The notes: generated by a model from the sequence alone, not told the origin. A stretch of DNA of 64,000 nt from Cordylochernes scorpioides (GCA_030710605.1 CP092876.1:90520890-90584889); one strand, 5' to 3'; positions 9,982 through 20,485 are shown, counted from the stretch's first letter. Made by a program: numbers and translations.

Positions 9982-11293
9982 GGTCAGTAATTTTCTTATT
10001 TCTATTTTTTTCCTCAAAAAAGCATGCTTTTTCATTGCCGTGTCCTGCGGTTGGTCTATTTTTGAGGCTTTTTAATGATAAATGGTTTTGTACATTAATT
10101 TTTTAGCTTTTTTTTTTTTAATATTATGGTTTTAGTTTTTTATAATCTTTTTAACATATCTGGAAGGTTATTTTGAAGAAAAAATTTAGGAATTTTGATT
10201 TTTACCTCAAAAAGACAGGTATTTTTTATGCTTTGTTTATAAATTGCTGGTTTTTATGCTTTTGTTATTAATCTCAATATTTTTTTTCAGAATATGCCTT
10301 GCCGCAGCCGACCTTTAATTGGTAGGAATACGGCTGCTTCCAGGAGATATAGGAATGCTATAGCTATTGAGACACCACTTCAAAGTGAGACGCGTCGTGC
10401 GCTTCGCCATCTTAGGTATTCTGAAGCCCGCGTCGCAGCTGCACAAACTATGCAAGTTCCTGTTCAGCGTATTCAGCTTTGGACTCATAAGCCGTTTTCA
10501 GGTTTGCAGTATAATACCCATATTGATTATAAAGCTGATTCATCTGTCGATATAGGCCAAATGTCTCGGGTATGCCAGTTTTGCTCTGCTTTGAGATTTA
10601 GAGATGAACCCTTTGGCCTCTGTTGTAAACAAGGTAGAGTTTCTCTACCTGCTATTGAGTCCCCTCCAGAACCTATTTTCTCTTTGCTCTCTGGCCTACA
10701 TCCTCTATCGAAGTCCTTCTTGCTGCATATCCGTAGATATAACTATATTCCAAATGACATCTTTTGGTGCTAGACAAGTTGTAACTGTAAATATGCATAT
10801 TTTGTGTGGTATTACAAAAGTTTCAATAAATATATTTTTTAAATATTTTCTCTTCAAGCCCATCATACACCACACATGCTACATTTTTCACATGTTTCAA
10901 TGTGTAGGGTTTTAAACCTTCATGGTAAGGTATTCTTACTTAAGAAGTATACTGTGTTAGAAAAATTTATGGTTTTTAATTATTGGTTATTTTATTGTGT
11001 TTATTTTACATACATGTGTTTATATTACATAGTATGTGTTATTTTTTGATAATTTGATTGGAAATATTAGTTTTAGCACAACTTGCTTCATACCGTAATG
11101 TTATATTTGTGTTGGCTTGCTGAACAATACTGGCCCAACATGAATTTACCTATGTTTACCCAAATTACCATTTTAGCATAAGTATACATCTTGCACCTAA
11201 TAAGAGACCTAAACAATGTGTAAGGTTGAACAAAGAGTGGTCTAACATACACATTGTTTCGGTTTCAGTGAACAAAGAGGTCAGTAAATTTTA
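9982..11293 (+). repeat. 1312-bp tandem duplication, unit 2
   Basis: This is the second unit of the tandem pair, offset exactly 1312 bp from unit 1 over the leader, coding fragment and tail. The near identity indicates a recent duplication or ongoing conversion. Confidence 0.9.
10294..10915 (+). pseudogene. Helitron Rep/helicase N-terminal fragment, copy 2
   Basis: An uninterrupted 159-codon reading starts MPCRSRPLIGRNTAASRR and includes CQFCSALRFRDEP and CCKQGRVSLPAIESPP, ending NDIFWC and a stop. The natural continuation (MTSFGARQVV) lies in another frame downstream. The copy is more intact than copy 1 but still lacks nuclease and helicase domains. Whether the 159-residue product is made cannot be told from sequence. 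Confidence 0.65.
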
Positions 11294-11463
11294 TTAGAAA
11301 AAAAAACTATTCCATGTAATGTAATAGAAACAAAATACGACCACTACGACCCGGGTTCGATCCCCGCATTGGACACTTTTTTCTGTTTAAAAAAAAAAAT
11401 GCTCCAATGGCCCCCCGATTCTTGCAAAAGTCCAACCCCACCAGCGAGTGCAAGTAACCAAAC

Positions 11464-11590
11464 GGGGCTCTGGCACATTTGTAAGTGCAAAGTCGAACTG
11501 CTTTCACATGTGTAGACATGTGGTGCACTTACAGTAAAAAGCAGTCGCTAACTACCCACCATGCTTATCATGGCCTGTACCACGTGTACT
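11464..11590. repeat. Hairpin-forming interspersed repeat, best-formed copy
   Basis: TGTAAGTGCA pairs perfectly with TGCACTTACA, and between them CACATGT pairs with ACATGTG, giving two nested stems. A copy of the same family lies in insulin intron 2 (4515-4640). Confidence 0.6.
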
Positions 11591-11965
11591 AGGGATAAGC
11601 AAAAAAATAAAAATAAAAAAATAATGAGGATTAAAGATTTTGATTTGTGTTGAAAATTTTGCATGCATTTCTCTATTTCTGTTCTTATCTTGCAAAGCTA
11701 ATGGATTGTTTTGGTTGCTTATTTTTGACTCGCCAATTTGTTTAGTGATAAAGTGGTATAGCGTTCTTTTTCAGAGCATCACCCTACAAAAAAAATACCT
11801 GACCTTTCCTAATATTCAGATAGATTGATTATATCAACGTACTAGACTACAAACATTCCCTTGAGTAAAAACAATTATTAAAAAAAAAATCTTATCTAAA
11901 TATATATCACTCGGGTAGATATGCACACGGGTCAATCCCGGGGCGAATCCCGGGTCGGCGTCTAG

Positions 11966-12970
11966 TATAGAGTATATATTGATATGTATAATATATTTTA
12001 AAATGGCGCATTTATATTAAAATTATAATGCGGGGAGAAAATTAATGCGCTATTAATTTCATTCGAATAGCGAGAAGCTTTCGGGATAACTTCCTTCATC
12101 TACCAAAAAGTACAACGCTATTGATTAGTTAATGCTTTCTAGATTTTTTATATAAAAGAGAGAGAGAGATTATAACCTTTTCATTACAATGTCCATATAA
12201 GATACTAACCAAACGAGGCTCTGGCACATTTGGAAGTGCAAATTTGGTGCATTAACAGTAAGAGCAATCGCTTACCTCTACCCTCCATGAATATCATGGC
12301 CTGTACCACGTGTACTAGGGATAAGCAAAAAAATACATATAAGGTTATATTAGAAAAAGGCATCTACTTATCGTGCAACTGAGAATTGCTGATGGCTTGA
12401 GCCATCAATTGGAATAAATATCAACTATTCTCGTTGATTTCTAATTATTTCAGAATTGGCCAATTATCCATTCTTGATTAACCAAGAGAAGCTAACCACC
12501 TACGCCTTTCCGGCTGTTGTCCCTCATCAGCGTGGTGCAAGCTGAACCTCAACGACCAAAACACTGGTCCTTCAGGCATCTTGAAATATCAGGAAACGGG
12601 TAGTTGAGGCCAGAATTGTGTGAGACCGCGACACAATGTGAAAAAATAAAAGAGTACAAATGTGATATTGTATTGGGAGAAGGCACATAATTTATGAAAA
12701 AGGCATATTCTTTTCGTGCAACTGAAAGTTGCTCATGGATTGCACCATCTATCCCAGTACAATATCACATTTGTTCTATTTTCACAAGGTTATATTAGGT
12801 AAATATAAAATAATTATATGAATATGAATGAATAAGATTAAATATGGGAAATAAATTAATAGAGAGCCAGTTCATTTGATATTATCGTTAAAGGAAACTC
12901 ATCTCTAGAATTTTGTTGTATTATTTCAATTTATATCCAGGAAATTCAAATAAAGTAGGTTGCTATGATA
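11966..12970 (-). pseudogene. Insulin-3 intron 2 remnant, middle part
   Basis: The block aligns with about 3849-4290 of insulin-1 intron 2, with inserted material between (12217-12790). It keeps the same orientation as paralogue 1. The A-chain exon that should lie to its left was not found. Internal foreign DNA includes a hairpin at 12638-12790. Confidence 0.6.
12638..12790. repeat. Foldback: TACAAATGTGATATTGTA arms
   Basis: Left arm 12638-12682 and right arm 12750-12788 are inverted copies (GTGAAAAAATA...TTGTATTGGGA against TCCCAGTACAA...TTTTCAC). A related left arm recurs at 14060-14137 and marks the right side of the LTR-element fragment. Similar GCATC...TTATCGTGCAA sequence occurs at about 12358-12375. 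Confidence 0.65.
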
Positions 12971-14059
12971 TTGAAGCGGTGCAGCAAAGAAGATGTAGAG
13001 AAGTTGTGGGCAAGCCAAGTAAAGAAGGTCTGCAGCCCCCCCCCCCCCTCCACAAGGAAGTGTTCATTGACAGATCCCAGAGGAAGGGGCGTGAGATAAA
13101 CAGTCCAGCTGGTGCCGTGTGAACGGAAGGGTCGAGATAGCAGTCGACTTGAAGGGGGTTTGTGCGACGAGAGGACATCGCAGTCTGGGAAGGAACGTCA
13201 GTCTGGTGACATCGGTGGCAAAGAGAAGATGGTGAGGAGAAGGATCCCTCTAGTGCAGGACAATGAAGGCAAGTCCGTCTACTGTATATAGTTACTAATC
13301 CACTTTTTAAAGCTCGGGGAATAAATTTATAGTACTAAGCTGTATCCAAAATGAACCCACATTGTTTTCTTAGAAACCTTGAACGCAAACATTGACGGCT
13401 GAGAAACTTCTTAACAATTGGTGTCAGAAGTGGGATACAGCTTAGTTAATTTTAATTGATGATTTTATTTTGCGCTAATTTAAAAAGAAAAATCGAAAAC
13501 TAACCGACCTCGAAATTAAATAATTCAAGAAATTGCTCAGTCTGATAAACCAGAAAGTAAATTAGCTCGGAGAAGACGATAGATCGATTAATAAAGGGAT
13601 TACTCTTTTGGAATCACGATTGAGCCGACTCGAGCATAATCGGAATGTCAAACGTTCTGCCACACCCATGTCTTGCGAAGTTAAGTTCAATGAACTCCAG
13701 CCAGAAAATCCTGATGGCTTTTCAAAAACAATCACAGCAACCAACAGCCCGCGTATTCAAAGTCTGAGGGGACAAAAGACGAGTCCAGGTAATGAATATC
13801 CCGGCAAGACCATCACGTCGTGAGACGTAGTAAGTGGACTGTCAGAATCTACGCTATAAGATTCTCCCGTGATCAAGAAGTCCGAAGAATGTCGACAGCA
13901 GGAAATTATCCATACTGGTTGTGTAGCTGAGGAGGACGAGCTGATCACCTCCGACAACTGCTGTGGCACGAGTATTTAGAACCAAATCAAGCGGAAAGAA
14001 GGAGGGTGCCCTTCAGGTGATGCACAGTGCGAAAATTCAACCCTTGGGATCCGCGAGAC
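12971..14059 (+). mobile_element. 5' fragment of an LTR retrotransposon (LTR, PBS, gag start)
   Basis: The stretch is GC-richer than its surroundings and interrupts insulin-3 intron 2. An LTR-like stretch ends CTTAACA at 13416. The primer-binding site follows, then about 0.5 kb with a short gag-like reading (LESRLSRLEHNRNVKRS) broken by stops. No pol and no second LTR follow. The left end and the exact right end (about 14059) are uncertain. Confidence 0.55.
13419..13436 (+). other. Primer-binding site, tRNA-Leu type
   Basis: TGGTGTCAGAAGTGGGAT lies two bases after an LTR end in CA. It is complementary to the 3' end expected of a eukaryotic tRNA-Leu plus CCA (from memory). Confidence 0.6.
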
Positions 14060-14137
14060 AATGTGAAAAAATAGTACAAATGTGATATTGTACTGAGAGA
14101 AAGTGCATAAATTATGAAAGAGGCATCCCCTTATCGT

Positions 14138-14547
14138 GCAAGATCATAACATTTAACGCCAAATAATATTAATTCTTATTTGAATATAAATAAACTCATC
14201 TCCAGTAATCTTTTGTACTATTTTAATTTACTTAAAAATTAATTACAGATATCTATTTAAAGTAAATATCTATTTCAGAGAATTTCAAAAGAATCACAGA
14301 GCTCAGAATTCGCGAGAAAATTATCTATATTGCCCTCAGTTAATAAAAAACGGGACTCTGAAACACTTGTAAGTGTAAAAGTCGAATTGTTTTCTACATG
14401 CGTGGACATTAGTGTAAATACAGTTAATGATCTATTTACACACCATGATTATCATGGCCACGTGTACTTGGATTCTTAAGTGTACATGAAGGCTTCTCTA
14501 TATTAATAAATTAGATTTATTTCAATACCAAATGCTATTATGTTGAA
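14138..14547 (-). pseudogene. Insulin-3 intron 2 remnant, right part
   Basis: The block aligns with about 4300-4640 of insulin-1 intron 2, hairpin repeat included. It stops abruptly at 14547, where upstream-flank sequence begins, so exon 2, intron 1 and exon 1 are missing from this position. The same block is repeated in direct orientation at 20067-20475. Confidence 0.65.
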
Positions 14548-15036
14548 TCCACGTTTCTTTCTGATTTCTACAATAGAAGTGAATTTACTAGAGAAGGAAT
14601 TACGGATATCATTTCAAAAAAGGAGTTAAACCTAACGACAACGACATTTTTTATTTATTTGGTATAATTTTGGCACGCCATCGGACTACTCGTATGACGT
14701 CCATTAACAGGCTATTACCCAAACACAAGAATTATGAGAATAATAATATGCATATACATGAAGATATTCATATAATTGAAAATATATTTTGTAAATATTT
14801 TTATGTATGTAAATACATGTCATACATGTATGCCATTACATTTGTCTATACATTTATATACAATAATTTTAGGCCGTGAATGGAATAGTCATATGATGTT
14901 AACAATGAGAAAGAGAGAAAAAAGCGAAAAAAAGAATTGTGTACAAAGAGTGTTTCTGTCAACATGTACCTTGAGAATAAAATAAATTATCAGTTTTTCA
15001 AGAGTTATTTGTTACTATATATATATATATATATAT
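14548..15036 (-). pseudogene. Insulin-3 upstream flank remnant
   Basis: The sequence aligns with 6540-6770 upstream of insulin-1 in the same orientation, then runs into a TA microsatellite. An inverted copy occupies 20577-21080. It forms the left arm of an inverted repeat around the LINE. Confidence 0.65.
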
Positions 15037-15039
15037 ATA

Positions 15040-15112
15040 CAAGAGGTATTAAATTTAATATTGATTTCTTTACTGCAAATGAAAATACCTGGATCTGTTA
15101 CTATTAATTTTT
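15040..15112 (-). pseudogene. Old LINE relic, downstream part
   Basis: Minus-strand reading VTDPGIFICSKEINIKFNTS resembles the cysteine-rich C-terminus of ORF2 (IDDPGCLCGKRKQDSSHLL) in the adjacent intact LINE. It continues the relic at 19794-20070 once the inserted LINE and one target duplication are removed. Confidence 0.55.
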
Positions 15113-15121
15113 TTCGACTCT
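15113..15121 (+). repeat. Target-site duplication, 5' side of LINE
   Basis: TTCGACTCT is repeated at 19794-19802 on the other side of the LINE. The two flanks join within the old LINE relic. Confidence 0.75.
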
Positions 15122-15401
15122 GTAGTCTTAAAAACAAGATAATCTAGTAAAGATAAATTGAATTTTGTTCCTCATGTCAACAAAAACAATTCGCCGCCAG
15201 GAGGCGAAACTGACCGGACGTGCTTCGCTAGGCTCCGCTAGTTTCGGTAAATATTGCTTTAAATATTCATTTTCCTTAAAGTCTTATTAAACTGAATTGA
15301 AATATAGCATTTTACTATATTAAGTATAGTCGCTGATACGCTCATTATTAAATTTTAACTATTTACTTTAAATTAAATGGATAAAAGGAAAATAGATTTG
15401 C

Positions 15402-16514
15402 ATGAAATTTAATATGGATTTACTAATAAGAACATTGACTGTAAAATTAGATGAAATCTACGAGTATTTTGACAATAAGGTCAAACAGAACCAAAAAAAC
15501 CTCACAAAAAATGATCTTTCCTATTTGTCCACAATGGTAAAGCAGACAAAAGATGGTATTACTGCCTTGAGGGATATCAATAATCAGGACTTTTTAGATC
15601 AACTTTCTGTGCAAGTGTCTGATGTCCTAGATCAAAAACTGGACAAATTCAAGGGAGAATTCAAGACACTGAGGCCCTCTTTTTCAGAGGTTGTGAAAAC
15701 TCAAACAACGAGAGATACAATAAATAAAAAACAAATTAGTGAAAAAGAATTTGTAATTATAGCGCAGCCTTTTAATGAGGGAAATAATCAAGATGTACAC
15801 CACGCTATTGTTAATAAGATCAGAGTGTTAGGAGAAGAAAATAAAAAAGTTCGAGTCAATAAAATTATAAACACTAAAAAATCTATTATTATAAAAATGT
15901 CGGACGAGCGCGAATCTAATTTTCTAAAAGAGGAAATATGCAAATCAACTCAGCTAACAAATTTATGCAAAACATTTATTCCGACCAAAAGAGATCCGAC
16001 GATAATGGTTAAAAATGTTAATAAAATCACCGAGGTAAATTCCTTCGAAGAAACCATCTGTCAGATGAACAACGAACTAAGGGATATGAAAAGTGAAATT
16101 AAGGTATTATTCAGCACTAAATCTAACACCCCTACTCACAATATAGTCTTACGGGTTTCTCCTAGGGTATATCAAACCATTAGGAAATTAAATAATAAAA
16201 TCTACACTGATTGCGAACGCTGCGTTGTTGTAGATAAGATTTTTGTGAAACAATGCCAGAAATGTCTTAAATTCAATCCCTCTCACAAAATGGCAGAATG
16301 CCCTAACACCCTAATGTGCAGAATATGTGGAGTTCAGGGAGTTCATGATTGCTCAGGAATTCCCAAGTGTTTTAATTGCTCTCAACATCCTAAGTATAGA
16401 AGCAAGCCCTTATCACACAGAGCAAATTCGGAGGAGTGTCCATTGTATAAGACACAAATCGACAGAATAATCGAAAGAACAAGTTATTTCCCAACTGAAC
16501 AATCAGATAACTAA
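15402..16514 (+). CDS. LINE ORF1: Gag-like nucleic-acid-binding protein
   Basis: The product has 370 residues, starting MKFNMDLLIRTL. The N-terminal third is charged and probably helical or coiled-coil. Three cysteine-histidine clusters lie in the last hundred residues: CQKCLKFNPSHKMAEC (about 287-302), CRICGVQGVHDC (about 307-318) and CFNCSQ...HRANSEEC. This is the zinc-knuckle layout of ORF1 proteins in I/Jockey/R1 elements, which coat the element RNA. The ORF ends 25 nt before ORF2 starts, so ORF2 probably depends on reinitiation or a similar mechanism. No stop or frameshift is present. Confidence 0.85.
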   Translation: MKFNMDLLIRTLTVKLDEIYEYFDNKVKQNQKNLTKNDLSYLSTMVKQTKDGITALRDINNQDFLDQLSVQVSDVLDQKLDKFKGEFKTLRPSFSEVVKTQTTRDTINKKQISEKEFVIIAQPFNEGNNQDVHHAIVNKIRVLGEENKKVRVNKIINTKKSIIIKMSDERESNFLKEEICKSTQLTNLCKTFIPTKRDPTIMVKNVNKITEVNSFEETICQMNNELRDMKSEIKVLFSTKSNTPTHNIVLRVSPRVYQTIRKLNNKIYTDCERCVVVDKIFVKQCQKCLKFNPSHKMAECPNTLMCRICGVQGVHDCSGIPKCFNCSQHPKYRSKPLSHRANSEECPLYKTQIDRIIERTSYFPTEQSDN

Positions 16515-16539
16515 TTCACACGAGTCAGGAAAGTATAAA

Positions 16540-19500
16540 ATGCAAGCCCCAATAATTAAGTGTGTGCAACAAAATTTAAGGAAAAGCATAAACGCAACAA
16601 ATGAGCTCCTGGCTCAGATAGCTAACGACCCACCAGACATATTATTTATTCAGGAGCCCTACACAGTGAACAATGTTGTTATTTTTGGCGGAGACGAGCA
16701 TACAGTTTTAACAGCAAAAGGAAACAAGATAAACTCTGCAACAATAATTTTAAATAAAGGATTAAAATACAATAAGATAGATAAATTCACCAACTCATTT
16801 TGTACTACAAGCTCAATACTTTTATCAAAGTCAAATATAATTGTAGCGAATTTTTACATTCTCCCCAATTCTTTTTCGGAAACCCATCAAAAGTTTATTG
16901 AGGAAATTTTGGAAACCTTCAAAATTCAACCGATTCTGCTTTGTGGGGATTTTAACTCTAGGCACCCTGTCTGGTATGATCGAAAGACAAATTCAAATGG
17001 TCACAAACTTCATTCATTAGTGAACCAACACAATCTTTTCGTCCAGAATATTAAAACTACAACGTGTCGTAATTCTAGCGTGATCGACCTCACTATCTCC
17101 AACAGAAATTCAATCAGTCTTTTAAAAAACTGGAATACATCCATAATGATGGACACCTCCGATCACGTGACAATAACCTACGAGATCGTTAGTAAAGACA
17201 ACAGTCATATAAACGGTTATAAATCAACGTGGAAATTCAGCGAAACTGACGCAAACTGGAATGCTTTTTATGATGGATTTTCCTCCCCCGAATTGCTCAG
17301 CCTCGTGGATGAAACTAACCAAATAAAAAATTCCGAAAGTGTAGATAGAGCTGTTTTAAAACTCACAGATATTATCAGGGAAGCTGCTTTCGCATCCCTT
17401 AAGTTAAAACCAACCATAAACAAAAACAAAGTCAAATTTAAGTGGTGGACGAATAAACTTGAAAAAATGAAAAATGATTTTAATTATATAAGAAATTTAT
17501 TCTATCGAGGCAAAATAATTAATGAAAAATTCTTTAAAGCTGCTCGTAATAAATATAATAAAGCCATCAACAAGGCAAAACTTAAAAGCTGGAGATTCTT
17601 TCTCGAAGAAAATGAATCAACTAATCCATTTGGGAACACATATAAAACTTTCAAAACCTTAAAAGCATCATTTAACACAACAGGGATTCCATTGATAGAC
17701 AACGCACCGGATTTTGCTAGGATTTCAAAAATGGAAAGTTTATTGAACGATCTTTTCCCGGACGATGATATTTCTTCCGAGGAGGAACTCCACAAAGCAA
17801 CTAGATATTACTCGCCAATCTACAATAATAGAAACAAAGTGATCATAAGCCTAACAGATATCGAAACAATTATTGTATCATTGAAAAATAAGAAAGCACC
17901 CGGATCAGATAATATTAGCAATAATATGATTAAATACGCCTACCCTAGGATTTCCATAATCCTCCATCAAATATTTGAAAAATGTATAAGTTTGGGATAT
18001 TTCCCAGATTATTGGAAAAACTCTTTTGTGAAAATCATTCCTAAAGGAGATAAAACTAGTTATGATGTTAGTAAAAGTTACAGACCAATTTCCTTACTAT
18101 CTAACATTTCAAAAATTTTCGAACACGTAATTAAAAATAAACTTACTACCTTTTATGACGAAAACAATTTGATGAGTCATAGACAACATGGCTTCTCCAG
18201 GCATAAATCAACTATTACTGCTATGAAAGAGCTGACTGAAACTATTCTGGAACACAAGCAAAGAGAACTGACGGCGTTGATCGCAGTGGACTTATCAGGG
18301 GCTTTTGATAATGCATGGTGGCCAGCTATAATAAAAAGAATGGATTTAGACAACGTTCCCAGCTCTCTGATTCAAATCATCCAATCCTATTTGAATAACA
18401 AAAGGACAGTCTGTCTGTCTTACGGTGGCAAAACGATCTCCAAAAACCTTACTAAGGGATGTCCTCAGGGTAGTCCACTTTCACCGTTATTATGGAACAT
18501 CTTGCTAAACGACATTTTAATGAATTTTAAATCTACAAAAGCTGAAATTATTTGCTACGCGGACGACATCTCTATTGTATGTTGGCATTATAATTTAGAG
18601 GGTCTAAAAACTGAGTTAGTGAACACCCTAAACTATGTCACTCAATGGTGCCGCTCAAACAAGTTAAAAATAAATCCAGAAAAAACAAACTTGATTCACT
18701 TCCACAATTTCCATAGGTTCCAGCTGGAATTTCAAAAAACCGTCATAAAGCCTTCAAATGAAATCAAAATTTTGGGAATGAAATTATCTAATCATAGGTT
18801 CAAAACAAAAATAAATTTCACCCCGCACATCAATGAGATTTTGCATAAGGCGCAGCGCATGAAAAATCTGCTTTTTTCCCTCAGCGGCAAAATATGGGGT
18901 ATAAATTCTAATAAAAGGTTAATTCTGTATAAGACGCTAATTAGACCTATTCTAACATATGGAGCTGAAATTTGGTTTTACCAAATAAATAACCGCTCTA
19001 AACAGAAATTAAATTCGATGCAATACCAAATTGTTCTTTGGGCTACTAGATCGTTTAAAACATCTTCCTCAAATTGTGTCCACTGTCTGGCAGAGATCCC
19101 ATTCCTGACTGATTTTATCGAATCAAGATTGATTAAATATGAATTGGACCAACTAAGCGAGGAAGACCAACGAACGTTCAGTCCACATTCTCCTTCAATT
19201 ATAAAAGGATTCTTGAGAACAAGAATGGAAGATATGTTTTCTAATACAAATGATCACTTTCGTCTCTTTTTCCCTCTGGGCATTCCAAAATATTTCCGCC
19301 CTGACTTTTACAATGTGCAATTCGTTACTGGTCATGGAAATTTCGGAGATTTTCTGTTTCGAATAGGAGCTATAGACGATCCGGGATGTTTATGTGGAAA
19401 GAGAAAGCAGGATTCCAGTCATCTGCTCCTTGAGTGCCCAATCTTCCAGAACTACAGAATCCGGGAAAACATCGAATACAAGGATCTTTTTATGTTTGTA

Positions 19501-19581
19501 AATAGTAAGGACTCGTATTTTAAATTTAGAAAATTCTGTAAATATATCTATGATTTTCTCTCTTGGTTAAAAAAACCTTAA
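16540..19581 (+). CDS. LINE ORF2: endonuclease-reverse transcriptase
   Basis: The product has 1013 residues and is intact. The N-terminal APE-type endonuclease shows QQNLRKS (about 10), QEPY (about 38), GDFNSRHPVW (about 136) and SDHVTI (about 206), covering the catalytic Asn, Glu, Asp and His positions. The reverse transcriptase runs from about 450, with KAPGSDNI, SYRPISLLS, AVDLSGAFD, GCPQGSPLSP and the catalytic CYADD (about 672-676). The C-terminal CLCGKRKQ...HLLLEC (about 949) is the usual CCHC motif. It would nick chromosomal DNA and prime reverse transcription there. No RNase H domain is visible. Confidence 0.92.
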   Translation: MQAPIIKCVQQNLRKSINATNELLAQIANDPPDILFIQEPYTVNNVVIFGGDEHTVLTAKGNKINSATIILNKGLKYNKIDKFTNSFCTTSSILLSKSNIIVANFYILPNSFSETHQKFIEEILETFKIQPILLCGDFNSRHPVWYDRKTNSNGHKLHSLVNQHNLFVQNIKTTTCRNSSVIDLTISNRNSISLLKNWNTSIMMDTSDHVTITYEIVSKDNSHINGYKSTWKFSETDANWNAFYDGFSSPELLSLVDETNQIKNSESVDRAVLKLTDIIREAAFASLKLKPTINKNKVKFKWWTNKLEKMKNDFNYIRNLFYRGKIINEKFFKAARNKYNKAINKAKLKSWRFFLEENESTNPFGNTYKTFKTLKASFNTTGIPLIDNAPDFARISKMESLLNDLFPDDDISSEEELHKATRYYSPIYNNRNKVIISLTDIETIIVSLKNKKAPGSDNISNNMIKYAYPRISIILHQIFEKCISLGYFPDYWKNSFVKIIPKGDKTSYDVSKSYRPISLLSNISKIFEHVIKNKLTTFYDENNLMSHRQHGFSRHKSTITAMKELTETILEHKQRELTALIAVDLSGAFDNAWWPAIIKRMDLDNVPSSLIQIIQSYLNNKRTVCLSYGGKTISKNLTKGCPQGSPLSPLLWNILLNDILMNFKSTKAEIICYADDISIVCWHYNLEGLKTELVNTLNYVTQWCRSNKLKINPEKTNLIHFHNFHRFQLEFQKTVIKPSNEIKILGMKLSNHRFKTKINFTPHINEILHKAQRMKNLLFSLSGKIWGINSNKRLILYKTLIRPILTYGAEIWFYQINNRSKQKLNSMQYQIVLWATRSFKTSSSNCVHCLAEIPFLTDFIESRLIKYELDQLSEEDQRTFSPHSPSIIKGFLRTRMEDMFSNTNDHFRLFFPLGIPKYFRPDFYNVQFVTGHGNFGDFLFRIGAIDDPGCLCGKRKQDSSHLLLECPIFQNYRIRENIEYKDLFMFVNSKDSYFKFRKFCKYIYDFLSWLKKP

Positions 19582-19793
19582 TTATTACATATTTGTATAT
19601 ATGTATTTTTTGGTTTGTTTATTTTGTTGGTTGTGATGTAAAATCAAGAATGATTTAATGTCCTCTTTTTTATCTTTTAAATCTTGTAATTATTTTTTTT
19701 TTGATGTAATATAGTATCTGAATTTAGTGTTGTTATTGACGCAAGCATCCCTTGTGGGGATATCGCGTCTGATTTGATGGATGGATGGATGAA

Positions 19794-19802
19794 TTCGACT
19801 CT
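19794..19802 (+). repeat. Target-site duplication, 3' side of LINE
   Basis: This second copy of TTCGACTCT directly follows the GATG-rich LINE tail. Confidence 0.75.
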
Positions 19803-20070
19803 TCCACCGTTTTAATTCTTTTTAAAAAGCTTTTGAAATATCTATGATTAGAAATGAATTGAGAATTCTGAAAGTTTGGTGGGAAATATATTGGTATATT
19901 TTTAGGGAAGAAGTTTTTGAAAGTTTCATTTGTGTTGTTCTTCAAAGTACCCATTTTAAATTCAATAAAATCCGTTATTATGCTTGGGACATCTAAATTA
20001 TATTTTTGATTTTCTACTAAATTTAAATTATTTAATTCAAATTTCATTTCTTTTGATTCAATGAAATCGT
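19794..20070 (-). pseudogene. Old LINE relic, ORF2 C-terminal region
   Basis: Minus-strand reading DFIESKEMKFELNNLNLVE...NETFKNFFPKNIPIYFPP aligns with DFIESRLIKYELDQLSEED...NDHFRLFFPLGIPKYFRP of the intact LINE. The relic belongs to a diverged relative of that element. It was the target of the LINE insertion and is cut at its upstream side by an inversion breakpoint (see 20486-20571). Confidence 0.75.
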
Positions 20071-20475
20071 GCAAGATCATAACATTTAACGCCAAATAAT
20101 ATTAATTCTTATTTGAATATAAATAAACTCATATCCAGTAATATTTTGTACTATTTTAATTTACTTAAAAATTAATTACAGATATCTATTTAAAGTAAAT
20201 ATCTATTTCAGAGAATTTCAAAAGAATCACAGAGCTCAGAATTCGCGAGAGAATTATCTATATTGCCCTCAGTTAATAAAAAACGGGACTCTGAAACACT
20301 TGTAAGTGTAAAAGTCGAATTGTTTTCTACATGCGTGGACATTAGTGTAAATACAGTTAATGATCTATTTACACACCATGATTATCATGGCCACGTGTAC
20401 TTGGATTCTTAAGTGTACATGAAGGCTTCTCTATATTAATAAATTAAATTTATTTCAATACCAAATGCTATTATG
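20067..20475 (-). repeat. Direct duplicate of the insulin-3 intron 2 block
   Basis: The block is nearly identical to 14138-14547 and in the same orientation. It is flanked on both sides by pieces of the old LINE in opposite orientations. Confidence 0.8.
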
Positions 20476-20485
20476 TTGAACGCAA

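Larger units (their letters stand above)
7457..11965 (+). mobile_element. Helitron inserted in insulin-3 intron 2
   Basis: The element begins TCTATATTAATAAAATG after host A7456 and ends with a CCCGGG...CCCGGG hairpin (about 11938-11953) and CTAG before host T11966. Removing the 4.5 kb re-joins sequence equivalent to 3840-3860 in paralogue 1, apart from one extra TA. Inside is a 1.31-kb tandem duplication, each unit bearing an N-terminal fragment of a Helitron replication protein. No helicase domain is present, so it is non-autonomous. Confidence 0.7.
15122..19793 (+). mobile_element. Full-length non-LTR retrotransposon (R1/Jockey-like)
   Basis: The element is 4672 bp. A 280-bp 5' leader precedes two intact ORFs, followed by a 212-bp 3' region ending in GATG repeats and GAA. 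Flanking 9-bp duplications (TTCGACTCT) and the split older LINE define both ends. No RNase H domain lies between the reverse transcriptase and the C-terminal CCHC-like motif, and the ORF1 zinc knuckles point to the R1/Jockey side of the LINE tree. Intact ORFs and clean ends indicate a recent, possibly competent insertion. Confidence 0.88.

Noticed and set aside
11337-11380. tRNA-like T-arm (GGGTTCGATCCCCG) followed by a T run
   Set aside because: Only the 3' part of a tRNA can be seen; no D-arm or anticodon arm upstream, so it is at most a tRNA fragment or SINE tail.
13608-13823. 71-codon open frame after the tRNA-Leu-type primer-binding site
   Set aside because: Probably part of a decayed gag; too short and too poorly conserved to list as a gene on its own.
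19733-20095. 120-codon minus-strand frame as an independent gene
   Set aside because: Its first two-thirds is a LINE ORF2 relic and its end is antisense to the 3' tail of the intact LINE.
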